NCBI RefSeq assembly: GCF_018390575.1
Contig: NZ_JAHBCJ010000001.1
Span: 62,001-126,000 of the forward strand
Direction: 5' to 3'
Source of the DNA: Bhargavaea massiliensis
GTDB lineage: Bacteria > Bacillota > Bacilli > Bacillales_A > Planococcaceae
DNA: 64,000 nucleotides
Shown here: in pieces, positions 24,553 through 33,007 of the stretch
Numbering within the stretch: the stretch's first letter is position 1
Layout: every line of letters begins with the position of its first letter
Notes under the pieces: model-generated
Told to the model about the DNA's origin: nothing
The model's database searches: none
The model's input: the letters and a program-made list of their open reading frames with translations, nothing else
Position numbers and translations under genes: made by a program

Positions 24553-26124
24553 TCACTTCCTGAACTGCACGTCCCCATCGACCACCGTCATCACGATAGC
24601 CGCCTTCACGATGTCATCTTCCGCGACGCGCTCAAGATCGGCGTCGACGACCGTAAAGTCGGCGAAGTGGCCTGGGGCGATTTTGCCGCGGATGTCTTCC
24701 TGGCCGAGCACTTTCGCCGCTTCGGTCGTATAAAGTCGGAGCGCCTCGTAGCGGGAAAGTTTTTCTTCCGGCAGGTAGCCGCCTGCCACCGGGTCGTCCG
24801 GAAGCTTGCGGGCGACGGCGGTGTAGATGCCGAGGAGCGGATCCGGGGAGTCGACCGGCGTGTCGGAGCCGCCGCCGCAGATGAATCCGCGGTCCATGAG
24901 CTTTTTCCAGGCGTATGCCCACTCAAGCCGCTCCGGGCCGAGGCGGTCTGCCGCCCACGGGAAGTCGGAGCCGACAAAGATCGGCTGGATGTCGAGGATG
25001 ACCGGAAGCTTTTCCATCCGGTCGACCAGGTCCTCGCGCAGCACGCACACATGGATCAGACGGTCGCGCTTGCCTTCCGGGCACGGGTACTTTTCGATTG
25101 CTTCGATCGCCATCTCCGCTGCCGCGTCGCCGATCACGTGCACCGCGATCGCCTCGCCGTGGCTGCGTGCGAGGCGCACCAGCTCTTCCGTCTCTTCCTG
25201 GGTGACGACGAACGTGCCGCGGTTGCCCGGATCATCCGAATAGTCCTCCGACAGCGCGGCGGTCTTGCCGCCGAGCGCCCCGTCGATAAAGAACTTCATC
25301 GCGCCGGGCTCCGCCCATTCGGTGTAGGCCACATCCGCTTTCATCATGTCATCGAAGACAGTCGAGCGGCGCAGCAGATGGGCGCGGAACTTCCGCTTGC
25401 CCTCACCGAGCACTTCATGGAACGCTTTCATCGGATTCTCGTATCCGCCAAAGTAGCCGAGGTCATCGGTATGGCCCCCCGTCAGCCCCATCGACACGAG
25501 GTCATCGACCGCCGCTTCAAGAGCGGCGCGGATCGCTTCTTCCGACGGATGCGGGACGATCGCCTCGACGAGGTCCTGCGCGTCTTCCTTCAGGAAACCG
25601 GTCGGATGTCCGTCCGCATCACGCACGATGACGCCGCCTTCCGGATCCGGCGTCTCTTTTGTAACGCCCGCAAGCCGCAGAGCCGCCGAGTTTGCGAGCA
25701 GCATGTGGCGGCACGTCCGCTTCAGCATCATCGGCTTGTCCGTCACGGCATCCAGTTCCGCAAGCGTCGGGACATGCCGGTCCGGGAACAGGTTCTCATC
25801 CCAGCCTCCTCCGAGCACCCACTCGCCGTCCGGCACCGATTCTGCCGCTTTCCGCATGATCGCGAGCAATTCCTCGGACGATGTCACCGCGGACAGATTG
25901 TTGCTGAGCAGCTGCCGGCCGTGCCCGATCAGGTGCATATGCGTATCGACGAATCCCGGATAAACAACCGCCCCGCCGACATGTTCCTCCCGCTCCGCCT
26001 GGTCTTTCAGCTCTTCATATGTACCGGTCGCGATGATCCGGCCGTCCTCCACGAGCACCGCCTCGACCGCGTGCCCTTCCCGTTCCATCGTGACAAACGT
26101 CCCCCCGTGCCAGAGCGTCTTCAT
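24553..26124 (-). CDS. Amidohydrolase (YtcJ-like, metal-dependent)
   Basis: A 523-aa amidohydrolase of the YtcJ/exoenzyme-regulatory AepA type. The N-terminal metal motif is GFVDTHMHLIGHG (HxH). Further ligands are in VGGGWDENLF context (LGGGWDENLFPD), the GHTDDLGYFGG region and IAVHVIGDAAAEMAIEA (HxxGD). GGGSDTPVDSPDPLLGIYTA carries the final Asp near residue 425. These enzymes hydrolyse N-acyl or amide substrates; the specificity is unknown. Length is typical. ATG 26124 is chosen for its 7-nt spacing to GGAGGA; ATG 26130 is also possible. Confidence 0.88.
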   Translation of the reverse strand: MKTLWHGGTFVTMEREGHAVEAVLVEDGRIIATGTYEELKDQAEREEHVGGAVVYPGFVDTHMHLIGHGRQLLSNNLSAVTSSEELLAIMRKAAESVPDGEWVLGGGWDENLFPDRHVPTLAELDAVTDKPMMLKRTCRHMLLANSAALRLAGVTKETPDPEGGVIVRDADGHPTGFLKEDAQDLVEAIVPHPSEEAIRAALEAAVDDLVSMGLTGGHTDDLGYFGGYENPMKAFHEVLGEGKRKFRAHLLRRSTVFDDMMKADVAYTEWAEPGAMKFFIDGALGGKTAALSEDYSDDPGNRGTFVVTQEETEELVRLARSHGEAIAVHVIGDAAAEMAIEAIEKYPCPEGKRDRLIHVCVLREDLVDRMEKLPVILDIQPIFVGSDFPWAADRLGPERLEWAYAWKKLMDRGFICGGGSDTPVDSPDPLLGIYTAVARKLPDDPVAGGYLPEEKLSRYEALRLYTTEAAKVLGQEDIRGKIAPGHFADFTVVDADLERVAEDDIVKAAIVMTVVDGDVQFRK

Positions 26125-26307
26125 TCCCATTCCTCCAGTAAGGTGATTTTTCTTTTAGTGTAGCACTTTTCAGACAGGGAAAGTGTGAAGGGATTAAGGC
26201 GAATTCACCAGGCAACTGACCACCTCTCTTCTCATTAAACTGACCCTTCCTTATTTCAATAAAAACCAATATGTTTGCTAAAGTTTAAATGGAAAGGAAG
26301 ACGGTCA

Positions 26308-26568
26308 ATGAGAGACTCAAGGTTTCTGGCCGAGCTGACCGACAGCCCGCTGGCGGACTGGATGGAGAAGCTGGAAACACGGTCCGGCTATGTTCCCATA
26401 CACATTTTTGAAGAAACAAAGCGAGTGACCATCCACGCATTCAGCCAGGAGGAGGCGTGCCTCATAAAAGTCGTCTACCACCGCAAGTCCGGGGAACGGA
26501 CCATCGAACGGTTTGATGTCCAGTCCGGTGAAATGATGAACCGCCGAACAGCCGGGGCGACGGACTGA
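26308..26568 (+). CDS. Unrecognised 86-aa protein
   Basis: An 86-aa soluble protein; central part alternates hydrophobic and polar residues (VPIHIFEETKRVTIHAF), suggesting a small beta-sheet domain. I do not recognise it. ATG 26308 has GGAAAGGAAG about 8 nt upstream and a terminator follows 45 nt after the stop. Confidence 0.6.
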   Translation: MRDSRFLAELTDSPLADWMEKLETRSGYVPIHIFEETKRVTIHAFSQEEACLIKVVYHRKSGERTIERFDVQSGEMMNRRTAGATD

Positions 26569-26613
26569 CTGCGTGTCGCCAGACGATTGGGTTCGAGTAC
26601 GAAAAGCATAGTA

Positions 26614-26640
26614 AAGCCGCCGGATTCGGCGGCATTTTTT
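26614..26640 (+). terminator. Rho-independent terminator
   Basis: GCCGCC and GGCGGC arms around a 6-nt GATTC-type loop are followed by ATTTTTT. Confidence 0.85.
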
Positions 26641-26718
26641 GGGTCTCCATTGCATACATTCCTGCCCAATAATTCTTATGATACAGTTGCCGTAGTACAT
26701 GGTTACTGGAGGATCATC

Positions 26719-27675
26719 ATGTTGTATAGGGAAAAATTAGAGAATCACCAGGTGCTGCTTTATATCGTTGTTCTGGCCGCGGCATTCGGGTTTGGATTCA
26801 TGGCGCCGGGCCTTGCAGACAAAATCGGCGCATCCATATCCATCATCATCGCGATCCTGATGTACAGCATGTTTTCGCAAATTCCATTTGTGTCGCTTAA
26901 GCAAGCTTTCGCAGACCGCCGGTACCTTGGGGCGCTTTTGCTCACGAATTATATGGCCGTCCCGGCCGTGGTGTGGATCCTTTCAAGATTTCTTCCGGAT
27001 CACCCGCCGCTCCTGCTCGGTTTTTTCCTCGTTTTGCTGACGCCCTGCATTGATTACGTCATCGTGTTCACGGCGCTCGGCAAGGGAGACGAAAAACTCG
27101 TCCTGATGTCGACACCGGTCCTCTTCATCACGCAACTGCTTTTGTTGCCGGTGTATCTTTGGCTGTTCATGGGGCCGTCCGCGGCGGGCATCGTGCAATC
27201 CGGCCCGTTCCTCCATGCGTTTTTCGGGCTGATCGTAATCCCGCTAGGCATCGCCATCGCCGTCCAGTTCCTGGCACGGAAGTCTGCCGCAGGCGACCGC
27301 CTGATCGACCTCTCGGCATGGCTTCCCGTCCCATTCATGGCGCTGACTCTTTTTGCCGTCGTCGCCTCCCAGATCGGAAAGGTCTCTGCCTTTGCCGCAC
27401 AGCTCGTCACCGTCATCCCGCTCTACATTGCTTTCATGATCGTCATGCCGGTGATCTCGCGATTCATCGCCAAACGGATGCATCTTGATGCCGGGGCGGG
27501 CCGCGCGCTGGCTTTTAGCGGGGCCACCCGAAATTCCCTCGTCGTCCTCCCCCTCGCCCTTGCGCTTCCCGGTGACGTCAGCACATTGGCCGCGGCCGTC
27601 ATCGTGACACAGACGATCGTGGAGCTTGCCGGGGAACTCGTCTATATCCGCTGGGTGCCCAAACTTGTGAAATGA
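26719..27675 (+). CDS. ACR3/SBF-family transporter (arsenic resistance protein-like)
   Basis: A 318-aa membrane protein with about ten helices of the bile acid:sodium symporter/ACR3 superfamily. The cysteine in LLTPCIDYVIVFTALGKGD corresponds to the conserved helix-4 Cys of arsenite exporters, and SGATRNSLVVLPLALALP is the second crossover motif. Many bacterial members annotated as arsenic resistance proteins export arsenite or organic anions. No arsR or arsC gene is adjacent, so the arsenic role is uncertain. ATG 26719 has CTGGAGGA upstream. Confidence 0.8.
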   Translation: MLYREKLENHQVLLYIVVLAAAFGFGFMAPGLADKIGASISIIIAILMYSMFSQIPFVSLKQAFADRRYLGALLLTNYMAVPAVVWILSRFLPDHPPLLLGFFLVLLTPCIDYVIVFTALGKGDEKLVLMSTPVLFITQLLLLPVYLWLFMGPSAAGIVQSGPFLHAFFGLIVIPLGIAIAVQFLARKSAAGDRLIDLSAWLPVPFMALTLFAVVASQIGKVSAFAAQLVTVIPLYIAFMIVMPVISRFIAKRMHLDAGAGRALAFSGATRNSLVVLPLALALPGDVSTLAAAVIVTQTIVELAGELVYIRWVPKLVK

Positions 27676-27777
27676 AATCAGCCATTAAATCGTCATAGAA
27701 ACGGGAGCCTTGGAACGAGCCGGCCGGCGCCAGTTTCTTTTATACTGGAAACAATCAAATGAAAGGCGGAGTTTCCA

Positions 27778-28107
27778 TTGTCCATCACTGCACTGAAATT
27801 CGCGCGGGGCTTGGGGATCGCCGACGGCGTATCCCTGTTGGTCCTGCTATTTATCGCGATGCCGATGAAATATATGGCCGGCATGCCGCTGGCCGTGTCG
27901 ATTGTCGGCGCAATCCACGGCGGCATCTTTGTCACGTACGTTCTTGCCCTCCTCCTGGCGCAGATCGTGGTCCGCTGGAACATCATCTGGTCGGTGCTTG
28001 GCGTCGCAGCCGCATTCGTGCCATTCGCCAACTTCTTCCTCGACCGGAAGTTTAAAAAGATGCAGAAAGAGCGCGAGGCGGAAGGCAGGGTGCAGGTGGT
28101 CTCATGA
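27778..28107 (+). CDS. DUF3817 membrane protein
   Basis: A 109-aa three-helix membrane protein of the DUF3817 family (YdzA-like): FARGLGIADGVSLLVLLFIA, MPLAVSIVGAIHGGIFV, and the C-terminal AAAFVPFANFFLDRKF. Function is unknown; the domain is also found fused to actinobacterial transporters. Start is TTG at 27778 with AAAGGCGGAG upstream. Its stop overlaps the next start (ATGA at 28104). Confidence 0.85.
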   Translation: MSITALKFARGLGIADGVSLLVLLFIAMPMKYMAGMPLAVSIVGAIHGGIFVTYVLALLLAQIVVRWNIIWSVLGVAAAFVPFANFFLDRKFKKMQKEREAEGRVQVVS

Positions 28108-28508
28108 AAACAGTGCAGATCGCCAAATGGCGGATCGAAGCGGATCCCGAAGCCACGCAAGACCATTACCTGAGTGCCGGCCCACCCTGCGGATGCCTGT
28201 ATTGCCGGAACTTCAGAAAAGCCTTTTCCGGCTTTCCCTGGTTTGAAGAACTCGGCGTCACCCCTGCTCTACCGGACCTGCTCTCGGATTTCCCGGCGGA
28301 GACCCCGGACAAGCGTCTGTATATCGGGCACTATCAGCTGGCAGGCCGACTCCTCGACGGCCCGGAAGTTATGGACGGCCATTGGAATGAATCCGTCACC
28401 GCTGCAATCGGTGATTTCACCATTGGCTTTTCCCGAGCAGAAGACGGCCTCATGCTCGAGTTCGAGGCTGTGCTGCCGTGGCGGATGGATGAGACCCAGG
28501 AAGATTGA
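28104..28508 (+). CDS. Unrecognised protein with CxCxxC motif
   Basis: A 134-aa soluble protein with the motif PPCGCLYCRNF near residue 29, which could bind a metal or be redox-active. The C-terminal part is acidic with alternating beta strands (GDFTIGFSRAED, LEFEAVLPW). I do not recognise the family. It is translationally coupled to the DUF3817 gene by a 4-nt overlap. Confidence 0.7.
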   Translation: MKTVQIAKWRIEADPEATQDHYLSAGPPCGCLYCRNFRKAFSGFPWFEELGVTPALPDLLSDFPAETPDKRLYIGHYQLAGRLLDGPEVMDGHWNESVTAAIGDFTIGFSRAEDGLMLEFEAVLPWRMDETQED

Positions 28509-28577
28509 GCAGGCATTGACCCTCCCCCCAATTTCCTATATCCTAATAACGACAAGTTAATGCCCGGATTCACGGGG

Positions 28578-28614
28578 AGAGGTTCATAGCGGATACCCTC
28601 TATAAAAAACTATG
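28578..28614 (+). promoter_or_regulatory. preQ1-I riboswitch upstream of queF
   Basis: The aptamer matches the preQ1 class I consensus: P1 arms AGAGG/CCTCT, loop TTCATAGC, A-rich TATAAAAAACTATGG tail. The tail CTATG can pair with CATAG in the loop to form the P2 pseudoknot. An intrinsic terminator follows at 28629-28665, so preQ1 binding should lower queF transcription. Confidence 0.93.
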
Positions 28615-28628
28615 GTTCATGACGATTC

Positions 28629-28666
28629 AGCCATGTCCATGCCGGACACGGCTTTTTGTTTTTTTA
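28629..28666 (+). terminator. Riboswitch-controlled attenuator hairpin
   Basis: AGCCATGTCC pairs with GGACACGGCT (one A-C mismatch) followed by TTTTGTTTTTTT, 15 nt after the preQ1 aptamer and 61 nt before the queF start. This is the expected expression platform. Confidence 0.88.
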
Positions 28667-28726
28667 TGGAGCTTTCCAAGCCTCTCTTGTGCATGCCGGG
28701 CGCATGATACAAGGAGGCTTTTTCAT

Positions 28727-29227
28727 ATGTCTGGCCGAAGCCAAGAACAAGGTTTGAACGATCTGACCCTGCTGGGGAATCAGAATACGCAATACTCGAC
28801 TGAATACGCCCCGGAAGTGCTCGAGGCGGTGGATAATCTCCATACAAACCGCGACTATTTCGTGAAGTTCAACTGCCCGGAGTTCACGAGTTTGTGCCCG
28901 ATCACGGGTCAGCCGGATTTCGCGACGATGTATATTTCCTTCATCCCGGACAAGAAGCTTGTGGAAAGCAAGTCGCTGAAGCTGTATTTGTTCAGCTTCC
29001 GCAACCACGGAGATTTCCACGAGGACTGTGTGAACATCATCATGAACGACCTGATCAAGCTGCTTGATCCGCGCTACATCGAGGTGTGGGGCAAGTTCAC
29101 GCCGCGCGGCGGCATCTCGATCGACCCGTGGTGCAACTACGGCCGCCCGGGAACGAAGTATGAGGAAATGGCCAGCTACCGGCTGATGAACCATGACATG
29201 AACCCCGAAACGATCGACAACCGCTGA
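28727..29227 (+). CDS. queF: NADPH-dependent 7-cyano-7-deazaguanine (preQ0) reductase
   Basis: A 166-aa short-form (unimodular) QueF of the tunnelling fold. It reduces the nitrile of preQ0 to the aminomethyl of preQ1 in queuosine biosynthesis. The catalytic cysteine is in [16 protein letters not shown] (around residue 55), and the NADPH-binding motif [20 protein letters not shown] is intact. ATG 28727 has AAGGAGG 9 nt upstream. It is controlled by the preQ1-I riboswitch and attenuator directly upstream. Confidence 0.96.
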   Translation: MSGRSQEQGLNDLTLLGNQNTQYSTEYAPEVLEAVDNLHTNRDYFVKFNCPEFTSLCPITGQPDFATMYISFIPDKKLVESKSLKLYLFSFRNHGDFHEDCVNIIMNDLIKLLDPRYIEVWGKFTPRGGISIDPWCNYGRPGTKYEEMASYRLMNHDMNPETIDNR

Positions 29228-29238
29228 CCGGATCCGGA

Positions 29239-29272
29239 AGAAGTTCTTAGCGACCTTCTTTAAAAAACTAAG
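29239..29272 (+). promoter_or_regulatory. Second preQ1-I riboswitch, upstream of queC
   Basis: P1 arms AGAAG/CTTCT, loop TTCTTAGC and tail TTAAAAAACTAAGG fit the preQ1-I consensus; CTTAG in the loop pairs with CTAAG in the tail. It begins 11 nt after the queF stop. A short hairpin (GAAACAG/CTGTTTTC, 29274-29293) follows without a T-tract, so control may be at translation initiation of queC. Confidence 0.9.
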
Positions 29273-29311
29273 GGAAACAGCCCCCCTGTTTTCAATCAAA
29301 GGAGATTACCC

Positions 29312-30013
29312 ATGAACCAAGAAAAAGCGGTCGTCGTGTTCAGCGGCGGCCAGGACAGCACGACCTGCCTGTTCTGGGCACTGGAAAACTTCGCCGAAGT
29401 GGAGGCCGTGACGTTCGACTACGGACAGCGCCACGCCCTTGAAGTGGAATGCGCAACAGACATCGCCGCGGAGCTCGGCGTGAAACACCATGTCCTCGAC
29501 CTGTCGCTGATCGGCCAGCTCGCGCCAAATGCGCTGACGGACACCGGAATCGAGGTCGCGGACGGCGAGGACGGCGGGCTCCCGTCCACATTCGTACCGG
29601 GGCGGAATCTGCTTTTCTTTTCATTCGCCGGGATCCTGGCCCGCCAGGTCGGCGCGAAGCATATCGTCACAGGCGTCTCCGAGACGGACTTCAGCGGCTA
29701 TCCGGACTGCCGCGACGCTTTCGTGAAATCGCTGAACGTCACGCTCAACCTCGCGATGGACGAGCCGTTCGTCATCCACACGCCGCTCATGTGGCTCGAC
29801 AAATCGCAGGTGTGGGAACTGTCCGACCGGCTGGGTAAGCTGAACTACATCCGCACAAAGACACTCACCTGCTACAACGGCATCCAGGCCGACGGCTGCG
29901 GCGAATGCCCGGCGTGCCGCCTGCGCAGAAAAGGCCTTGAAACCTACGTTGGGAAGAAGGGCGGAACCGTCCTCCCCTCGGACGGATCGGCTGAGGAGGA
30001 GGCACAGCCATGA
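29312..30013 (+). CDS. queC: 7-cyano-7-deazaguanine synthase
   Basis: A 233-aa QueC. The PP-loop ATP pyrophosphatase motif is [13 protein letters not shown] (residues 8-20), and the C-terminal zinc site is [13 protein letters not shown] (with a further Cys in LTCYNG). It converts 7-carboxy-7-deazaguanine to preQ0 with ATP and ammonia. It sits behind its own preQ1 riboswitch and overlaps the VUT transporter gene by 4 nt. queD and queE, which usually accompany queC in bacilli, are not in the window. Confidence 0.96.
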   Translation: MNQEKAVVVFSGGQDSTTCLFWALENFAEVEAVTFDYGQRHALEVECATDIAAELGVKHHVLDLSLIGQLAPNALTDTGIEVADGEDGGLPSTFVPGRNLLFFSFAGILARQVGAKHIVTGVSETDFSGYPDCRDAFVKSLNVTLNLAMDEPFVIHTPLMWLDKSQVWELSDRLGKLNYIRTKTLTCYNGIQADGCGECPACRLRRKGLETYVGKKGGTVLPSDGSAEEEAQP

Positions 30014-30546
30014 GGATCTTCCTTTACCTGATCTCCATTGTGATCGCCAACGTCGCGACGGCAGCACTCATGCCGCTTGAATTCGGAATCTTCATCATCC
30101 CGGTCGGCACCCTGTTTGCCGGAGCGACATTCATCTTCCGCGACCTTGTCCAGAACAAGTACGGCCGCAAGAAGACGTACATGTTTATCGGGATCGCACT
30201 CGTCCTGTCCGCGGCCGTCTCCTTTATCCTCGGGGATACGCTCGCCATCGTCGGGGCTTCGGCACTCGCATTCATCGTCGCCGAATCGGCGGACACAGAG
30301 ATCTACACCCGTCTGAACGTGCCGTTCGCATGGCGCGTGTTCTACAGCGGCATCGTCGGCGGCATCCTCGACTCGGCCGTCTTCGTCATCGTCGGCATGA
30401 GCCCGATTGGCGCCGGATTCATCCCATGGGAAGCCGTCCCGATCGCCATCCTCAGCCAAGTGATCGCGAAATCCGCCGTCCAGACTGTCGGTGCGCTGAT
30501 CCTCGGCCAGATGCGCGCATTCCGCACTGTGCCGGTTCAGTCTTAA
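30010..30546 (+). CDS. VUT-family queuosine precursor transporter (YhhQ-like)
   Basis: A 178-aa membrane protein with about six helices of the VUT/ECF-related YhhQ family. Typical stretches are [20 protein letters not shown] and the acidic [12 protein letters not shown]. coli YhhQ imports preQ0 and preQ1. The ATGA overlap with queC and the shared riboswitch strongly suggest salvage of queuosine precursors when internal preQ1 is low. It ends at a long hairpin terminator. Confidence 0.9.
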   Translation: MRIFLYLISIVIANVATAALMPLEFGIFIIPVGTLFAGATFIFRDLVQNKYGRKKTYMFIGIALVLSAAVSFILGDTLAIVGASALAFIVAESADTEIYTRLNVPFAWRVFYSGIVGGILDSAVFVIVGMSPIGAGFIPWEAVPIAILSQVIAKSAVQTVGALILGQMRAFRTVPVQS

Positions 30547-30551
30547 ATTGA

Positions 30552-30593
30552 AAAGAAGCATGCCGCCCAGGCCGGGCAGCATGCTTCTTTTTC
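30552..30593 (+). terminator. Terminator of queC-VUT, part of a duplicated composite element
   Basis: AAAGAAGCATGC pairs with GCATGCTTCTTT, with an inner CCC/GGG stem, then TTTTTC. The hairpin and the repeat array beginning 8 nt downstream closely match the hairpin and array at 32964-33129. Confidence 0.92.
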
Positions 30594-30600
30594 ATATTGA

Positions 30601-30784
30601 ATGTGCAGTCTCGTGGGGCGAACGTGTAATCTCGCGGGGAGAACGTGCAATCTTGAGGGAGAAATATGCAATCTCACCCCCGCCTGCATTCCGGCTTGCT
30701 GATCTTTCACAGCACGTTATTGATCTTTCGCGCCCCGTTAATGATCTTTCACGGAAGCTTATTGATCTTTCACCGATGATACAC
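30601..30784 (+). repeat. Array D: two sets of four 21-nt repeats in opposite orientation
   Basis: The first set has core GTGCAATCTCG, with TGCA/TGTA at 30604, 30625, 30646 and 30667. The second has core GATCTTTCAC, at 30701, 30722, 30743 and 30764. Every step is exactly 21 nt. Read on the other strand, the second core is GTGAAAGATC, which resembles the first (GTG-AATCTC pattern), so the halves look inverted relative to each other. It fills most of the gap between the VUT gene and the recombinase-like gene. Confidence 0.9.
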
Positions 30785-30814
30785 ACGGAAACCCATGCGC
30801 CCGGGCGCATGGGT

Positions 30815-31363
30815 TCATTCGTCTTTCTCCAATGCGAGATAACGATAGAGCGTCGTTTTCGAGATGTTCGTTTTCTCTCGGATTTCGGCGAGCGTGTATA
30901 GGTTGGAGCGGTACATGCGGAGCGCTTCGCGGACGTTTTGGTCCTTTTTCCGCGGCCGTCCGGTGGAGACGCCTTTTTCGCGTGCCCGGTCGATGCCGGT
31001 CCTGGTCGCCAGGCTCACCGTTTCCGACTGGAATTCCGTAAACATGCGGACCATCTGCTCCAGGGTGAGCGACAGCGGCTGTTCGGAGTCGAACTCCTCG
31101 CGGTGGAAGCGGATAACGGCTTTTTTCTCCGATACCTGTTCGAGCACTGCCATAAGATGCGCCGGCGAGTGGGCGAGCGTGACGAGCGAGTGGACGTAGA
31201 TCACGTCCCCTTCCCCGAGCCGTTCCAATAGCGCATCCAGTGCCTCGTTTTCCTGGTACTCCTCTTCCTGCACCCATTCATCGACCGGATGGGTGCCGAG
31301 CGTCTCCTTTTGCGCCGCCATATCGCGGTCCGATGGCAGGCAGCGGATATATGCGTAGTTCAT
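30815..31363 (-). CDS. Serine-recombinase-like protein lacking catalytic residues
   Basis: A 182-aa protein with the small resolvase/invertase layout: N-terminal domain, long helix (QMVRMFTEFQSETVSL) and C-terminal Hin-type helix-turn-helix (YTLAEIREKTNISKTTLYRYL) after the GRPRKKD linker. The catalytic serine position of YxRxS reads YIRCL, and the arginine motif LDRLGR reads LVTLAH, so serine, aspartate and both arginines are lost. It is unlikely to recombine DNA and more likely acts as a DNA-binding regulator. It is divergent from sulP with a 20-bp palindrome between them. Confidence 0.8.
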   Translation of the reverse strand: MNYAYIRCLPSDRDMAAQKETLGTHPVDEWVQEEEYQENEALDALLERLGEGDVIYVHSLVTLAHSPAHLMAVLEQVSEKKAVIRFHREEFDSEQPLSLTLEQMVRMFTEFQSETVSLATRTGIDRAREKGVSTGRPRKKDQNVREALRMYRSNLYTLAEIREKTNISKTTLYRYLALEKDE

Positions 31364-31415
31364 GATAGACTTCCTTTCCGGAATAGCTTCATCTTATTGT
31401 AGACCAAAACAAGGT

Positions 31416-31435
31416 CCAAAAGGGTTCCCTTTTGG
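31416..31435. promoter_or_regulatory. Perfect palindrome between divergent resolvase-like and sulP genes
   Basis: CCAAAAGGG-TT-CCCTTTTGG is a perfect 9-bp-arm palindrome, flanked by an almost matching GT/AC extension. It is 32 bp upstream of a TATAAT (31467-31472) likely to be the -10 of sulP. It is a good candidate operator for the divergently encoded HTH protein. Confidence 0.65.
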
Positions 31436-31487
31436 GACGAACGGTGTTAGAATATGTCAGTCAGATTATAATAAAGAGGTGTACCGA

Positions 31488-32954
31488 TTGATAGATACTC
31501 TTAAGAAAGAATGGTTCGGCAACGTCCGCGGGGATATCCTGGCGGGGACCGTCGTCGCCCTTGCCCTGATCCCCGAGGCGATCGCCTTTTCCATCATAGC
31601 AGGCGTGGACCCGATGGTCGGCTTATATGCCTCCTTCTGCATCGCGGTCATCATCGCCTTCGTCGGCGGCCGTCCGGGCATGATCTCGGCTGCCACCGGT
31701 GCGATGGCGCTTCTCATGGTGTCGCTCGTCCGAGAACACGGGCTGGACTATCTGCTTGCCGCGACGATCCTCACCGGGGTCATCCAGATCCTCTTCGGCG
31801 TGCTGAAGATCGCGAAGCTGATGAAATTCATCCCGCGCGCCGTCATGATCGGCTTCGTCAACTCATTGGCGATCCTGATCTTCATGGCACAGGTGCCGCA
31901 TTTTCTCGGCATCAACAACATGACCTATGTATTCGTGGCAATCACCCTTGCGATTGTCTATATCGTCCCGAGATTTTTCCGCGCGGTTCCCGCTCCGCTG
32001 ATCGCAATCGTCACCCTGACGGCGGTGGCGATTTTCTCCGGGTTCGAGCTGCGCACGGTCGGCGACCTCGGCACGATTTCGCAAACGCTTCCGTCCTTCC
32101 TGATCCCGAACGTTCCGTTTAACCTGGAGACACTCGCGATTATCTTCCCGTACTCACTCGCGCTCGCGATCGTCGGGCTGCTGGAGTCGCTCCTCACCTC
32201 CCAGATTGTTGACGACATGACCGATACGGGAAGCAATAAAAACAAAGAAGCGCGCGGCCAGGGCATCGCGAACCTCATCAACGGATTCTTCGGCGGTATG
32301 GCGGGTTGCGCGATGATCGGCCAATCGGTCATCAACGTGAAAAGCGGCGGACGCGGCCGTCTGTCCACGCTGACAGCGGGTCTTCTACTCATGTTCCTGA
32401 TTATCGTACTCGGCGATCTCGTTGTCCAGATTCCGATGCCAGTCCTCGTCGGCATCATGATCATGGTGTCGATCGGCACGTTCGACTGGGGCTCGTTCTC
32501 CTATCTCAGGAAAGCCCCCAAATCGGACGCGGCGGTCATGGTCGTCACGATGGGAATCGTCGTGGCCACACACGACCTGTCCAAAGGCGTCATCGCCGGC
32601 GTTATCCTGAGTGCGATCCTCTTCGTCGTCAAGATCTCGAAGATTAAGGTCGAGAAAAAGCTGACGGACGCCGGCATTCTCTACAGCGTCCAGGGCCAGC
32701 TGTTCTTCGCCTCGGTCGAGGACTTCCTCGCCGGCATTGACTTGACCGAGACGAATAAGGACATCCGCATCGACTTCACCGACTCCCATGTATGGGACGA
32801 CTCCGCGGTCGGCGCCATCGACAAGGCGGTCCTGAAGCTCAGGGAAAACGGCAACGACGTCACCGTCCAGGGACTGAACGCCTCCAGCTGGCGGATCATC
32901 GACCGGCAGGCCGTCTATACAAATGACACGGCCATCGCGGCCACAACCGAATAA
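31488..32954 (+). CDS. SulP/SLC26-family anion transporter with STAS domain
   Basis: A 488-aa SulP permease. The N-terminal signature is [20 protein letters not shown]; the central motif is [22 protein letters not shown]. About twelve hydrophobic segments are followed by a C-terminal STAS domain ([34 protein letters not shown]). Family members carry sulfate, bicarbonate or dicarboxylates; a single sequence cannot distinguish these. Start is TTG 31488 with AAAGAGGTG 6 nt upstream. It ends at a strong terminator that begins the second composite repeat element. Confidence 0.92.
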   Translation: MIDTLKKEWFGNVRGDILAGTVVALALIPEAIAFSIIAGVDPMVGLYASFCIAVIIAFVGGRPGMISAATGAMALLMVSLVREHGLDYLLAATILTGVIQILFGVLKIAKLMKFIPRAVMIGFVNSLAILIFMAQVPHFLGINNMTYVFVAITLAIVYIVPRFFRAVPAPLIAIVTLTAVAIFSGFELRTVGDLGTISQTLPSFLIPNVPFNLETLAIIFPYSLALAIVGLLESLLTSQIVDDMTDTGSNKNKEARGQGIANLINGFFGGMAGCAMIGQSVINVKSGGRGRLSTLTAGLLLMFLIIVLGDLVVQIPMPVLVGIMIMVSIGTFDWGSFSYLRKAPKSDAAVMVVTMGIVVATHDLSKGVIAGVILSAILFVVKISKIKVEKKLTDAGILYSVQGQLFFASVEDFLAGIDLTETNKDIRIDFTDSHVWDDSAVGAIDKAVLKLRENGNDVTVQGLNASSWRIIDRQAVYTNDTAIAATTE

Positions 32955-32963
32955 GCGTTAAAC

Positions 32964-33000
32964 AAAGCATGCCGCCCGGACCGGGCTGCATGCTTCTTTT
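32964..33000 (+). terminator. Terminator of sulP, part of a duplicated composite element
   Basis: AAGCATGC and GCATGCTT arms with inner GCCC/GGGC pairing are followed by CTTTT. Its sequence is nearly the same as the hairpin at 30552-30593. Confidence 0.92.
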
Positions 33001-33007
33001 GTTGTGT

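Noticed and set aside
24667-26163. A 498-codon open frame opposite the amidohydrolase gene
   Set aside because: Same reason: a long shadow of a GC-rich conserved gene, with low-complexity Arg-rich translation.
29274-29293. Intrinsic terminator after the second preQ1 riboswitch
   Set aside because: The hairpin is short with a bulge and is not followed by a run of T, so it is not called as a terminator.
30592-30810. A 72-codon frame reading through array D as a seven-residue repeat protein
   Set aside because: Because 21 nt is seven codons, any open frame across an array yields a heptapeptide repeat. There is no ribosome binding site, and equivalent frames exist on both strands.
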